This document shows positions 9,482 to 18,818 of a stretch of DNA of 64,000 bases, one piece after another. Under the pieces are notes generated by a model that saw nothing but the letters and a program-made list of their open reading frames with translations, did no database searches and was not told the DNA's origin. The stretch covers positions 1-64,000 of the forward strand of contig JAJYUT010000009.1 in the NCBI GenBank assembly GCA_021792365.1. Reading direction: 5' to 3'. How positions within the stretch are numbered: the first letter of the stretch is position 1; each line of letters starts with the position of its first letter. Made by a program: the position numbers and the translations under genes. Origin of the DNA: Pseudomonadota bacterium. Its GTDB lineage: Bacteria > Pseudomonadota > Alphaproteobacteria > Dongiales > Dongiaceae.

Positions 9482-10327
9482 CTATCGTTTTCGGAAAAGG
9501 ACGCAGCGCGGAATGCCGGCCAGATCCGCGGCTGTTGCAATATGCCGCAACCCGCCCTCCTCCATGATCCGCACCACCGACTCGCTCTGTCCCGCGCCGA
9601 TTTCGAAAGCCGCTAAGCCATGGGCCGCCAGCAGCCGCATCGCGGCCGGGGCAAGGCGGCGATAGGCGGCGAGCCCGTCCGATCCGCCGTCCAGGGCCAG
9701 GCGCGGCTCGAATTGCGCGACCTCCGGCTGCAAGGCCGCGACCTCGCCGCCCGGAATATAAGGCGGATTCGAGACCAGGATATCGAACAACGGATCGATG
9801 CCGTCATCCCAATCGCTGCGTTGGAACGCGGCGCGCGAATCGAGCCTGAGCGCAGCGGCATTCGCGTGAGCCACCGACAACGCCGCTTCCGAGATATCGA
9901 TACCGAGCCCCCGCGCGGCGGGAAGCTCATGCAGCAACGCCAACAGCAGGCATCCGGTGCCGGTTCCGAAGTCAACCAGGCGCAGCGGCCCGGCGCGGTC
10001 GGGAATCTGGTCCAGAACCGCCTGCACCAGGGCTTCCGAATCGGGGCGCGGGTCGAGCGTGTCCGCGGTCACCCGGAAGCTGAGCGACCAGAACTCGCGC
10101 CGCCCCAGGATATGGGCCATCGGCTCGCGCCTGGCGCGGCGCGCCACCATCCGGGCGAAGCGCGCCGCCGTTGCCCCGTCCAGGCCGCGTTCCGGGTGGG
10201 CGAAGATCGCCGCCCGATCGAGGCCCGCCGCCTCCGCCATCAGCAGCCGTGCCTCCCGGGACGCATCCGCAAGCCCGGCCGTCGCAAGCTCGGCGCTGGC
10301 GGCCTTCAGGAGATCCCCGATCGTCAC
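9482..10327 (-). CDS. prmC: Peptide chain release factor N5-glutamine methyltransferase
   Basis: PrmC (HemK) uses S-adenosylmethionine to methylate the GGQ glutamine of release factors, which raises termination efficiency. At 281 residues it has the usual N-terminal helical domain (about 1-75) and a Rossmann methyltransferase domain with the SAM motif [15 protein letters not shown] and the catalytic SNPPYIP. Its start overlaps the prfA stop by 4 bases, so it is translationally coupled to its substrate gene, a widely conserved arrangement. Secure. Confidence 0.97.
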   Translation of the reverse strand: MTIGDLLKAASAELATAGLADASREARLLMAEAAGLDRAAIFAHPERGLDGATAARFARMVARRARREPMAHILGRREFWSLSFRVTADTLDPRPDSEALVQAVLDQIPDRAGPLRLVDFGTGTGCLLLALLHELPAARGLGIDISEAALSVAHANAAALRLDSRAAFQRSDWDDGIDPLFDILVSNPPYIPGGEVAALQPEVAQFEPRLALDGGSDGLAAYRRLAPAAMRLLAAHGLAAFEIGAGQSESVVRIMEEGGLRHIATAADLAGIPRCVLFRKR

Positions 10328-11400
10328 TCCACTTCCGCCAGCCGCTCGGCCTGATCGTGGGCGATCAGCGCGTCGGTGAGTTCATCAAGCGCAGCGCCTT
10401 CCATCACCTTGTCGAGCTTGTAGAGCGTCAGGTTGATGCGATGATCCGTGCAGCGCCCCTGCGGGAAGTTGTAGGTGCGGATGCGCTCCGAGCGATCGCC
10501 CGATCCGACCTGGCTCTTGCGATGCGCGGCGCGCTCGGCATCGCGCTTGGAGCGCTCCATGTCGTAGAGCCGCGCACGCAGCACCTTCAACGCCTTGGCC
10601 TTGTTCTTGTGCTGCGATTTCTCGTCCTGCTGCTGCACGACCACGCCGGTCGGGATATGCGTGATGCGCACGGCGCTGTCCGTCGTGTTGACCGACTGGC
10701 CGCCCGGTCCGCTCGAGCGGAACACGTCGATGCGCAGATCCTTCTCGTCGATCTGGATGTCGACCTCTTCCGCCTCCGGCATCACCGCGACGGTCGCGGC
10801 GGAGGTGTGGATTCGGCCGGACGCCTCGGTCTCCGGCACGCGCTGCACGCGATGCACACCGGATTCGAACTTGAGCCGCTCGAACACGTTGCGGCCGGTG
10901 ATGGTCGCCGTCGCTTCCTTCACGCCGCCGAGGCCGGTCTCGTTGACGTCCATCTGCTCGAACCTCCAGCCCTTGAGCGCGGCGTAGCGCGCATACATGC
11001 GGAACAGGGCGGCCGCGAACAGGGCGGCCTCCTCGCCGCCGGTGCCCGCGCGCACTTCGAGGATGGCGTTGCGCTCGTCGGCCTCGTCCTTGGGCAGGAG
11101 CATGAGCTTCATGCTGTGCTCCAGCTCCGGCACGCGCGCGCGCAGGGCGACGACCTCGTCCTCCGCCAGGCTCCGCATCTCGGCCTCGGTCTTGGGATCG
11201 GCGAGCAGCGCCTCGAGGTCGGACAGCTCGCGCCGCGCGGTCTTCCATTGATGGATCGCTTCGACCAGCGGTGTCAGATCGGCATATTCCTTCGAGTTGC
11301 GCGCATAGACCTGCGCATCCTTCTGCTCCGGACTCGCGAGCAGAGAGGCCAGCTCCTCATGCCGTTTCACCACGCGGTCGAGCTTTGGTTCCAAGCTCAC
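10324..11400 (-). CDS. prfA: Peptide chain release factor 1
   Basis: RF1 reads UAA/UAG stop codons and triggers peptide release on the ribosome. The 358-residue protein has the UAG-specific PxT motif as PET (189-191) within [18 protein letters not shown], and the catalytic GGQ at 233-235 in [15 protein letters not shown]. The PxT rather than SPF motif separates it from RF2. It overlaps hemA upstream and prmC downstream by 4 bases each, giving a tightly coupled hemA-prfA-prmC block. Secure. Confidence 0.98.
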   Translation of the reverse strand: MSLEPKLDRVVKRHEELASLLASPEQKDAQVYARNSKEYADLTPLVEAIHQWKTARRELSDLEALLADPKTEAEMRSLAEDEVVALRARVPELEHSMKLMLLPKDEADERNAILEVRAGTGGEEAALFAAALFRMYARYAALKGWRFEQMDVNETGLGGVKEATATITGRNVFERLKFESGVHRVQRVPETEASGRIHTSAATVAVMPEAEEVDIQIDEKDLRIDVFRSSGPGGQSVNTTDSAVRITHIPTGVVVQQQDEKSQHKNKAKALKVLRARLYDMERSKRDAERAAHRKSQVGSGDRSERIRTYNFPQGRCTDHRINLTLYKLDKVMEGAALDELTDALIAHDQAERLAEVE

Positions 11401-12674
11401 TTTTTGTCTTCCTTGTCGTTCAAGCCAAACAGGCGGCGCAGCGCCCCTTCCAGATCCTTGGCCGGCGCCGCCGCCTTCAGGGCAAGGCTGGGATGATGCA
11501 GCAGCCGGTTCAACAGGCGCCGCGTCGCCTCCGCGGCATCGATGCCGGGCTGCGCCAGGACCTCGGCGCGATGCTGCTCGAAATGCCGGCGCAGATCGGC
11601 AATCACCGGCGCCGCCGCCTGCTCGGTCACTTGCCGGCGGAAGGACGCCACCGATTGGTCGACGATGCGCCAGGCCTCCTCCGCCTCGCTGGCGCGATGC
11701 TGCCGCCCCGCCATGGCCAGTCGCTCCAGGTCGTCCAGCGTATAGAGGAAGGCGTCGTCCAGACCGGCGATGCGCGCATCCATATCGCCCGGGACGCCGC
11801 TGTCGATCAAGAGGATCGGCCGCCGCTTGCGCGCTTTCAGCGCCGCCTTCACGATGTCGACCGAGACGGCTTCGGCGCCGAGATCGAGGGCGCTCACCGT
11901 CAGGTCCGAAGCCGCCAGCGCCTGCGGCAGCTCACCGAACGGCCGCCAATGGGCATGGTTGCGCTCCGCCCAGGCCCGCGCCCGCCGCTCCTGCGGATGA
12001 ACCATGGTCCAGCGCTTCATGCCGGTGGCGGAGACCTGCTCGAAGATCATCTCCGCCAGGTCGCCGTCGCCGATCAGCAGCCCGCCGAGGCCGCTGACAT
12101 CGCCATGCATGCGGCGCAGAACGCTCACCGCGCAGGCCGCCATCGAGACGGACTGCCCGGCGATGCCGGTCTCGCTGCGCACGCGCTTGGCCGCCTGGTA
12201 GGCTGCCTCCAGGATGCGGTCGAGCTCCGGCCCGGTCATGCCGGCATGCTGGGCAAGCTGCTGCAATTCCTTCACCTGGCCCAGTACCTGCGGCTCGCCG
12301 ACGATCTGGCTTTCGAGCGAGGCGGCCACCGCGAAGGCGTAGCGCAGGGCCGCATCTTCCGTCAGAGCGTGCAGGCGCGGCGCGATCTCCGCCTCGCTCA
12401 GGCCCCCCGCTTCGGCGAGCAACGCCGTCAGCGTCGCTTGCGCCACGGCCGCGTCCGGCGTCACGCACCAGACCTCGCAGCGATCGCAGGTCGCCACGGC
12501 GATCGCCTGGGTGATGCCGCTCTCGAGGCAGCGGCCCAGCAGTTTCACCAAATCGCTCGCATCGCCTTGCAGGCGCTCGCGCAGCAATTGCGCGCCGGTG
12601 CGATGATTGACTCCGACGATCAGGAATGTCGGCTCGCCTACCCCATGCCGGCGGATGTCACTGATATTGCGCAA
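11397..12674 (-). CDS. hemA: Glutamyl-tRNA reductase (C5-type HemA), somewhat divergent
   Basis: Predicted to reduce glutamyl-tRNA(Glu) to glutamate-1-semialdehyde, the first step of C5 5-aminolevulinate synthesis. The catalytic cysteine region is ATCDRCEVW (Cys63) in place of the usual STCNRTE, and the conserved [11 protein letters not shown] block is intact near residue 126, followed by [15 protein letters not shown]. The NADPH site [11 protein letters not shown] departs from the common GAGxMG. The C-terminal dimerisation helices are present, and 425 residues is normal. It overlaps hisS by 17 bases and prfA by 4. Most Alphaproteobacteria use 5-aminolevulinate synthase instead, so a C5 enzyme here is noteworthy. 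The family is clear; full activity is less certain because of the altered motifs. Confidence 0.88.
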   Translation of the reverse strand: MRNISDIRRHGVGEPTFLIVGVNHRTGAQLLRERLQGDASDLVKLLGRCLESGITQAIAVATCDRCEVWCVTPDAAVAQATLTALLAEAGGLSEAEIAPRLHALTEDAALRYAFAVAASLESQIVGEPQVLGQVKELQQLAQHAGMTGPELDRILEAAYQAAKRVRSETGIAGQSVSMAACAVSVLRRMHGDVSGLGGLLIGDGDLAEMIFEQVSATGMKRWTMVHPQERRARAWAERNHAHWRPFGELPQALAASDLTVSALDLGAEAVSVDIVKAALKARKRRPILLIDSGVPGDMDARIAGLDDAFLYTLDDLERLAMAGRQHRASEAEEAWRIVDQSVASFRRQVTEQAAAPVIADLRRHFEQHRAEVLAQPGIDAAEATRRLLNRLLHHPSLALKAAAPAKDLEGALRRLFGLNDKEDKK

Positions 12675-13902
12675 GGGACTCGATCAGCCCGTCGAGCGGC
12701 ACCTCGCGCTGCTCGCCGCTGTCGAGGTCACGCAAGGCGGCGACGTTCTTGGCCAGCTCGGTCTCGCCGACGATGATGGCGACGCGCGCATTGATCTTGT
12801 TGGCGCGTTTCATGCGCTTATTCATGTTCCCGGAATAGCCGAGATCGGCCGGCAGCCCGGCCCGGCGGATCTGGTTGGCGAGGATCAAGGCCTCGCGCTC
12901 GGCCGCCTCGCCGATCGGCACCAGGGCGAACGGCCGGCGCGCCGCCGGCTCTTCCGTCAGGAGCATCATGCAGCGTTCGACGCCGCTCGCCCAGCCGACG
13001 CCCGGCGTCGCAGGGCCGCCCATGATGCCGACCAGGCCGTCATAGCGGCCGCCGCCCATCACCGTGCCCTGCGCCCCCAGGTCGTTGGAGATGATCTCGA
13101 AACAGGTATGGCAATAATAATCGAGTCCGCGCACTAGGCGCGGATTGACCGCATGCGGAATGCCGAGCGCCTCCAATCCCTCCAGCACGCGCGAGAAGAA
13201 ATCGAGGCTCGCCTGGTTGAGGTGGTCGGAATAGACCGGCGCACTGGCGACGATCTCCCGATCTCCCTCGTCTTTCGAATCAAGGATGCGCATCGGATTG
13301 CGCTCCAGCCGCTCCAGGCTCTCCTTGCTCAGCCTGTCCTTATGGGCGGAAAGGTAGGAAACCAGCACATCGCGATAGGCCTTGCGGCTCTCCGCATCGC
13401 CGAGCGAGTTGACCTCGAGATAGCAGCGGTCCCACACGCCGATCCGGCGCAGGACCTCGACACCGAGAGCAATGATCTCCACGTCGCCCATCGGATCCGC
13501 GACGCCCAGCAACTCGACGCCGGTCTGGTGGAACTGCCGGAGACGGCCCTTCTGCGGCCGCTCGTAGCGGAACATCGGGCCGCTGTAGAAATACTTGAGC
13601 GGCACGTGCTGCGCGAGGCCGCCGGAGATGAAGGCGCGCGCGACGCTCGCCGTGCCCTCCGGCCGCAGCGTGATGGTCTCGCCGCCGCGATCGGTGAAGG
13701 TGTACATCTCCTTGGTCACGATGTCGGAGGTGTCGCCGAGCGTGCGCTTGAACACCTCGGAGAACTCGAAGATCGGGGTTTCGACCTCGAGGTAGCCGAA
13801 GCACTCCGCGGCCGCGCGCGCCGTATCGACGACGTGCCGGTAGCGGCGCATCTCGTCCGGCAACAGATCGTGCGTGCCGCGAACCGGCTGAAGCTGAGAC
13901 AC
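12658..13902 (-). CDS. hisS: Histidyl-tRNA synthetase
   Basis: Class II aminoacyl-tRNA synthetase that charges tRNA(His). The 414 residues contain motif 1 near the N-terminus (RGTHDLLP with RYRHVVDTA), motif 2 around FRYERPQKGRLRQFHQ, the histidine-binding LVRGLDYYCHT and motif 3 GGGRYDGLVGIMGG with GVGWASGVER, then an anticodon-binding C-terminal domain (ADLGYSGNMNKRMKRANKIN). The length is usual. It sits between ispG and hemA in a leftward operon, and its 3' end overlaps hemA by 17 bases. Secure. Confidence 0.98.
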   Translation of the reverse strand: MSQLQPVRGTHDLLPDEMRRYRHVVDTARAAAECFGYLEVETPIFEFSEVFKRTLGDTSDIVTKEMYTFTDRGGETITLRPEGTASVARAFISGGLAQHVPLKYFYSGPMFRYERPQKGRLRQFHQTGVELLGVADPMGDVEIIALGVEVLRRIGVWDRCYLEVNSLGDAESRKAYRDVLVSYLSAHKDRLSKESLERLERNPMRILDSKDEGDREIVASAPVYSDHLNQASLDFFSRVLEGLEALGIPHAVNPRLVRGLDYYCHTCFEIISNDLGAQGTVMGGGRYDGLVGIMGGPATPGVGWASGVERCMMLLTEEPAARRPFALVPIGEAAEREALILANQIRRAGLPADLGYSGNMNKRMKRANKINARVAIIVGETELAKNVAALRDLDSGEQREVPLDGLIESLAQYQ

Positions 13903-13954
13903 CGAAGAACCTTCCTGGAAAGTTACGCTTGGGCGATCCGCGACCGAGCCGACA

Positions 13955-15100
13955 CTAGGCCGCGCTGCTGGCGGCCGGCTGCTCGGTCCCTTCGTTGGCC
14001 GCCTTCGCTGCCTCGATCTCGGCCGCCTTCTTCTCGATCAGCTCGGCCATATGCTCGACGATGTCCTGGTCCTTCAGGCGGTGGTGCTGCTGACCGGCGA
14101 GATAGACCATGTGCGTGTTGTTGCCGCCGCCCGTGAAGCCGATGTCGGTCTCGCGCGCCTCGCCCGGGCCGTTGACCACGCAGCCGATGATGCTGACCGT
14201 CATGGGCGTGGTGACGTGGGCGATGCGCTTCTCCAGCGCTTCCACCGTCTTGATGACGTCGAAATTCTGCCGCGCGCAGGACGGGCAGGAGATCAGGTTG
14301 ACGCCGCGGTGCCGCAGGTTCAGCGACTTCAGCATGTCGAACCCGACCTTCACCTCCTCCGCCGGATCGGCGGAGAGCGAGACGCGAACGGTATCGCCGA
14401 TGCCCGACCACAGCAGCATGCCGAGGCCGATCGAGGATTTCACCGTTCCGGTCCGCAGGCCGCCCGCCTCGGTGATGCCGATATGGAGCGGATAATCACA
14501 CGCTTCGGCGATGCCCTGATAGGCCGCGACGGCGAGGAACACGTCCGACGCCTTCACGCTGATCTTGAAGTCGAAGAAGTCGTGGTCCTCGAGGATCTTC
14601 GCGTGGTTGAGCGCGGATTCGACCATCGCCTCGGGGCACGGCTCGCCATAGCGCTCCAGCAGATCGCGCTCGAGCGAGCCGGCATTGACGCCGATGCGCA
14701 TGGAGCAGCCGTGGTCCTTCGCGGCCTGCACCACTTCGCGCACGCGCTGCGCGCTGCCGATATTGCCGGGGTTGATGCGCAGGCACGCGGCGCCCGCCTT
14801 GGCCGCCTCGAGGGCGCGCTTGTAGTGGAAGTGGATGTCCGCGACGATCGGGATCTTGGCCGCCTTCACGATCTGCGGCAGGGCCGCCGTCGATTCCTCG
14901 TCGGGGCAGGAGACGCGCACGATGTCCGCGCCGGCCGCCTCGACCTCCTGGATCTGCTTGATGGTCGCCGCCGCGTCCGCCGTGAGCGTGTTGGTCATGG
15001 TCTGCACGGTGATCGGCGCGTCGCCGCCCACCAGCACCGATCCCACCCGGATCTGCCGGGACTTGCGGCGGTGGATGTCACGATAGGGGCGGACGCTCAT
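13955..15100 (-). CDS. ispG: 4-hydroxy-3-methylbut-2-en-1-yl diphosphate synthase
   Basis: IspG (GcpE) carries out the penultimate step of the MEP isoprenoid pathway, using a [4Fe-4S] cluster. The 381-residue protein has a TIM-barrel N-terminal domain and the C-terminal cluster domain with Cys272 and Cys275 (CPSC), Cys307 ([10 protein letters not shown]) and Glu314, matching the ligands of the Escherichia coli enzyme in spacing. The last ~20 residues are a Glu/Ala-rich tail. It lies between rodZ and hisS on the same strand, 52 bases before hisS. Secure. Confidence 0.97.
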   Translation of the reverse strand: MSVRPYRDIHRRKSRQIRVGSVLVGGDAPITVQTMTNTLTADAAATIKQIQEVEAAGADIVRVSCPDEESTAALPQIVKAAKIPIVADIHFHYKRALEAAKAGAACLRINPGNIGSAQRVREVVQAAKDHGCSMRIGVNAGSLERDLLERYGEPCPEAMVESALNHAKILEDHDFFDFKISVKASDVFLAVAAYQGIAEACDYPLHIGITEAGGLRTGTVKSSIGLGMLLWSGIGDTVRVSLSADPAEEVKVGFDMLKSLNLRHRGVNLISCPSCARQNFDVIKTVEALEKRIAHVTTPMTVSIIGCVVNGPGEARETDIGFTGGGNNTHMVYLAGQQHHRLKDQDIVEHMAELIEKKAAEIEAAKAANEGTEQPAASSAA

Positions 15101-15271
15101 TCGTCGGTCTTTCCTGTTCGGCGCCTGGCTGTGAAAAAGGCGCGATTCGTCGGGCGCGCGAGCGGCATCGGCGCGTCGGGCAGAAGATGCGCTGAGAGGG
15201 GCAAAAGATCAAGCCTGCCAGCCTCGACTCAAGCCATTGAAATGGAATGGTAATCTGCGGACCACGCAAGC

Positions 15272-16432
15272 CTAGTCGGAGGCCGTGGTGGCCCTGCTGG
15301 TGTTGAAGGCGGTGCCATCCTTCAGTTTCTGGGGATCGAGCGGGATGTCCCGCTTCACCAGCCCCACGGTGCCAAGGCTCCTGAGCTTCGTCCCGTCGAC
15401 CGTGATCTCAACGCCGCCGGCATTCCCGGTGGTGAACAGCAGGCCTTCCTCGTCCGGCACGGTATAAGTCTCGCCGGCCCTGAGGACGCGCGAGAAGATG
15501 ACCTCCTTCTCGGCGTTGGTGATCTGAATCCAGCTCTCGAGCCGCGCGCGGACCACGATCTTGCCGCCGGCCGGCTCGCTGGCCGCCGCGCCCGGCGGCG
15601 GCAACTCCGCCAGCGTCTCCTCATCCGGCACGGCAATGTCCGCCTCCGGCGGAATCTGCTCGTCGCTTCTCTCCGCCCCGCCTGCGGTTTCCGGGAGCGC
15701 CTCAGCCATGCCCGATGCGGCGTCAGTCGCCGGCGCGGTGTCGGTAGTCGGCGTACTGTCAGTGGCCGGCGCAGTTTCGGTCGACGCAGTTTCGGTCGAC
15801 GCGGTTTCGGTCGGCGCGCCCCCGGTCGGTGTTGTGTCAGTTGGCACGGCATCGGCCGGCGCGCTGGCATTGGCGCCGGTGGGCGATGGCGTGGCCGGCG
15901 CGGCGACCGGCTCTGGCGCGGAATCGGGCGCGATCGGCTCGGCCGGCTCTGATCCCGGCGTTTCGGCCGCCGCCATTTCCGCGGCATCCCCCCGAGGAGC
16001 GGTGGCATAGCCCCAAGCCACGTAGCCCGCAGCGCCCAGCACCACCAGGGTCGCCAGAACGACGCCCGGCGACATCCGCGTCTGCGCATGCCGGGCGCCC
16101 GGCGGCTCGGCCGCTTCCGCGCGCTTCTCCTCCCAGTGCCGGTTGCCAGCCAGCTCGTCGTGGTAGTCGGTGATCAGCCGGTTGCCGTCGAAGCCGAGGT
16201 AGTTCGCGTAGCTCCGGATATAGCCGATCATGTAGGCGGTACCCGGCAGGTCCTTGCGCCGCCCGTCCTCGATGGCCTTGAGATAATGCTGCCGGATGTG
16301 GGTGATCGCGGCGATGGCGGCGAGGTCCTGGCCAATGTCCTCGCGACGGCGACGGAGCATCACGCCGATTTCGCCCAGCGCGGCCGCGGCCCGGTTGGTC
16401 TCTTTGGTGCCCGACCCGTCCATCATGTCCAT
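15272..16432 (-). CDS. rodZ: RodZ-like protein: HTH, one membrane helix, DUF4115
   Basis: A cytoskeletal adaptor of the RodZ type, which links MreB to the elongation machinery. The 386-residue protein has an N-terminal Xre/HTH_25 domain (about residues 15-85, with LGEIGVMLRRRREDIGQDL and LPGTAYMIGYIRSYANYLG), a single transmembrane helix near residues 120-140 (VVLATLVVLGAAGYVAWGY), a long periplasmic Pro/Thr/Ala/Glu-rich linker with TETAS repeats, and a C-terminal DUF4115 beta domain (ARLESWIQITNAEKEVIFSR). The frame continues upstream, but the ATG chosen gives the family's usual start; the ribosome-binding site is weak, so a second ATG two codons later is possible. It heads the operon to ispG and beyond. 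Confidence 0.88.
   Translation of the reverse strand: MDMMDGSGTKETNRAAAALGEIGVMLRRRREDIGQDLAAIAAITHIRQHYLKAIEDGRRKDLPGTAYMIGYIRSYANYLGFDGNRLITDYHDELAGNRHWEEKRAEAAEPPGARHAQTRMSPGVVLATLVVLGAAGYVAWGYATAPRGDAAEMAAAETPGSEPAEPIAPDSAPEPVAAPATPSPTGANASAPADAVPTDTTPTGGAPTETASTETASTETAPATDSTPTTDTAPATDAASGMAEALPETAGGAERSDEQIPPEADIAVPDEETLAELPPPGAAASEPAGGKIVVRARLESWIQITNAEKEVIFSRVLRAGETYTVPDEEGLLFTTGNAGGVEITVDGTKLRSLGTVGLVKRDIPLDPQKLKDGTAFNTSRATTASD
15771..15815. repeat. 15-bp tandem repeat in the rodZ linker
   Basis: Three consecutive 15-bp units, the first two identical (GCAGTTTCGGTCGAC), encode the repeated TETAS of the periplasmic linker. Copy number could vary by slippage without changing the frame. 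Confidence 0.75.
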
Positions 16433-16453
16433 TTTTCTGCCCGGAACACTTGA

Positions 16454-16473
16454 GGAATCCTTATCAGGATTCC
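16454..16473. promoter_or_regulatory. Perfect 8-bp hairpin in the rodZ 5' leader
   Basis: GGAATCCT and AGGATTCC enclose a TATC loop between ptsP and rodZ. There is no T-tract on either strand, so it is unlikely to be an intrinsic terminator. It would lie in the rodZ mRNA leader, 22 bases before the start codon, and might affect translation. Confidence 0.4.
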
Positions 16474-16513
16474 GCGCTCGCCTCGGTGCCGCCGGAAGCT
16501 GGTTCCTCGCGGC

Positions 16514-16543
16514 TATATATATACCCCCTGGATAGGGTCGCAA
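16514..16543 (-). promoter_or_regulatory. Candidate promoter of the rodZ-ispG-hisS-hemA-prfA-prmC genes
   Basis: On the minus strand TTGCGA (16538-16543) and TATATA (16514-16519) are 18 bases apart within an alternating TA run. It sits directly after the ptsP stop codon and ~80 bases before rodZ, so rodZ need not depend on the ptsP operon. Confidence 0.5.
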
Positions 16544-16547
16544 TGCG

Positions 16548-18815
16548 TTAAAGCGGGATCTTGTGGTCCAATGCATAATCCAGCAACGCGCTCCTGAGGG
16601 AAGGCCCGTCGAGGTGCCAAACGTTCTGCCAGTATCCAAGTAACGCGTTGAAATCCAGGCTTCGGATCGCCGCCCGCATGGGCAGCACCCGCGGCGGCGC
16701 CATCGACAGGGCGCGGTAGCCAAGGCACAGCAGCGCCATCGCCGCGATCGGGTCGCCCGCCATCTCTCCGCACAGGCCGAACGGCTTGCCCGCCTCGCCC
16801 GCGACACGCGCCACCTCCGCCAGAGCCCGCAACATGGCGGGCGCCAGCGTGTCGTACCGCCCAGCCGCGGCGGGATTATCCCGATCCGCTGCAAACAGGA
16901 ATTGCTGCAGATCGTTGCTTCCGACCGACAGGAAATCGACCCGCTGCAGCAGTTCCGGAAGCTGCCAGAGCAGGGCCGGCACCTCGACCATGGCGCCGAC
17001 CCGGACCGCGCCCGGCAAGGGCACGCCGCGCCGGGCCTGACGCTGCAGTTCCAGGTCCAGCAGGCGGCGGCAGGCCTCGAGCTCCGCGACCTCCGTCACC
17101 ATCGGGAACATGATGGAAAGCGTGCGCCCCGCTGCCGCGTTCATCATGGCGCGGAGCTGCTGGCGCAGCATGGCCGGCCGGTCGAGCGCGATGCGGATGG
17201 CGCGCCAGCCCATCGCCGGGTTCTCCTCCGGATCGCGGTTCCAGTAAGGCAGTACCTTGTCCGAGCCGATGTCGAGGGTGCGGAAGATGACGGGCAGGTC
17301 GCCCGCGCCGTCCAGCACCTTCCGGTAGATCTCGGTCTGGCGCGTCACGTCCGGATAGTCGTGCGAGATCATGAAGGGGATCTCGGTACGATAGAGGCCG
17401 ATGCCCGCCGCTCCGGTCGCTGCGAGCTGCGGCACGTCCATGAGCAGGCCGGCATTGATGTGGAGATCGACCTTGATGCCGTCGCGGGTCACCGCGGGCA
17501 GGTCGCGGATCGCGGCATAGGCCTCGCGCTTCATGACGCGCTGGCGCATGCTCTCCGCGAAGGTCTGCAGGATGTCCTCGGACGGGCGGATGAACAAGGT
17601 GGCGTTGTCGCCGTCGATCACCAGCGGATCGCCGTCGCCGACCTTCTGCATCAACTCCTGGCAGCGGCCGAGCACCGGGATGTCCAGCGCGCGCGCGACG
17701 ATCGCGACATGCGCGTTCTGCGATCCTTCCTCCAGCACCAGCCCCTTGAGACGCGTGCGGTCATAGTCCAGCAGGTCCGCCGGCCCCATGGTGCGCGCCA
17801 CCACGATCGCCTCCTCCGGCAGGCGCCGCGTGCTCGGCACGGCGGCGCCCAGCAGGTGACGCAGCAGGCGGTTCGCGAGATCGTCGAGATCCGCGAGCCG
17901 CTCGCGAAGATAGGCATCCGTCACCTCGCGCATGCGCGCGCGGGTGTCGTTCTGCACCTTCTGCACCGCCGCCTCGGCGGTGAGGCCCGATTGCACCGCC
18001 TCCATCATGCGGTTGCGCCAGCCCTGGTCCTGCGCGAACAGGCGATAGGTCTCCAGCACGTCGAAATGCTCGCCATGGCCGGCGATGTCGCCCGCGCTGA
18101 GCAGCGTGTCGATCGAGCTCTGCATCTCGGCGAGCGCGTCGTTCAGCCGCTCGGCCTCGCGCCCCGGATCCTCCGCCACCAGGTTCTGGAGCTGCAGGGT
18201 CGGCTGGTGCAGGACCGCGATACCGCGCGCCAGGCCGGGGCACAAGGTCACGCCGTCGAGGCGCAGCGGCAACAGCGCGATGCCATCGCCGGGCCGCAGC
18301 TCCTCCTGGCTGACCAGCTCGCCGCTCGCCACCAGCTCGGCCAGGACCATGGCGACGGTTTCGAGGGTCTCGATCTCCTCTTCGCTGTATTGCCGCCGGG
18401 TGCGGTTCTGGATCACCAGCACGCCGATGACGCGCCCGGCGCGCAGGATCGGCACGCCCATCAGCGATTGATAGACCTCTTCGCCGGTTTCCGGACGATA
18501 GGCGAATTGCGGATGGTGCTGCGCGTCGGCGAGCGCGAGCGGCCGCGCATGGCTGGCGATGTCGCCAACCAGGCCCTCGCCCACCCGCAGGCGGGTCTTG
18601 TGCACGGCCTCCTTCTTGAGGCCCTCGGTCGCGAACAGCTCCAGAACCTCGCCGGCGCGCAGCAGATAGATGGAGCAGACTTCCGCCACCATCTCGCCGG
18701 CGATCAGCTTGACCGTCTGGTCGAGGCGCAGTTGCGCCGCGCCGCCACGCGCCATCACGTTGCGCAATCGCTTGAGCAACATGCGCGCCCCGCTCAGGCC
18801 AGTCCCGTCGGTCAT
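16548..18815 (-). CDS. ptsP: Phosphoenolpyruvate-protein phosphotransferase PtsP (EI-Ntr)
   Basis: Enzyme I of the nitrogen phosphotransferase system: autophosphorylates with PEP and passes phosphate to NPr and EIIA-Ntr in a regulatory relay. The 755-residue protein begins with a GAF domain (about residues 20-165), which distinguishes EI-Ntr from sugar EI. Next comes the EI N-terminal domain, the swivelling phosphohistidine domain with active-site His in SQNAHVAIVAR, and the PEP-binding barrel ending with the catalytic LCGEMAGD. The gene follows the nitronate monooxygenase-like gene by 3 bases and is probably in an operon starting at lysC. Secure. Confidence 0.97.
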   Translation of the reverse strand: MTDGTGLSGARMLLKRLRNVMARGGAAQLRLDQTVKLIAGEMVAEVCSIYLLRAGEVLELFATEGLKKEAVHKTRLRVGEGLVGDIASHARPLALADAQHHPQFAYRPETGEEVYQSLMGVPILRAGRVIGVLVIQNRTRRQYSEEEIETLETVAMVLAELVASGELVSQEELRPGDGIALLPLRLDGVTLCPGLARGIAVLHQPTLQLQNLVAEDPGREAERLNDALAEMQSSIDTLLSAGDIAGHGEHFDVLETYRLFAQDQGWRNRMMEAVQSGLTAEAAVQKVQNDTRARMREVTDAYLRERLADLDDLANRLLRHLLGAAVPSTRRLPEEAIVVARTMGPADLLDYDRTRLKGLVLEEGSQNAHVAIVARALDIPVLGRCQELMQKVGDGDPLVIDGDNATLFIRPSEDILQTFAESMRQRVMKREAYAAIRDLPAVTRDGIKVDLHINAGLLMDVPQLAATGAAGIGLYRTEIPFMISHDYPDVTRQTEIYRKVLDGAGDLPVIFRTLDIGSDKVLPYWNRDPEENPAMGWRAIRIALDRPAMLRQQLRAMMNAAAGRTLSIMFPMVTEVAELEACRRLLDLELQRQARRGVPLPGAVRVGAMVEVPALLWQLPELLQRVDFLSVGSNDLQQFLFAADRDNPAAAGRYDTLAPAMLRALAEVARVAGEAGKPFGLCGEMAGDPIAAMALLCLGYRALSMAPPRVLPMRAAIRSLDFNALLGYWQNVWHLDGPSLRSALLDYALDHKIPL

Positions 18816-18818
18816 GGC

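Noticed and set aside
16454-16473. Intrinsic terminator after ptsP
   Set aside because: ptsP reads leftwards, so this hairpin lies downstream of its stop, but there is no T-tract on that strand and it falls in the rodZ leader.
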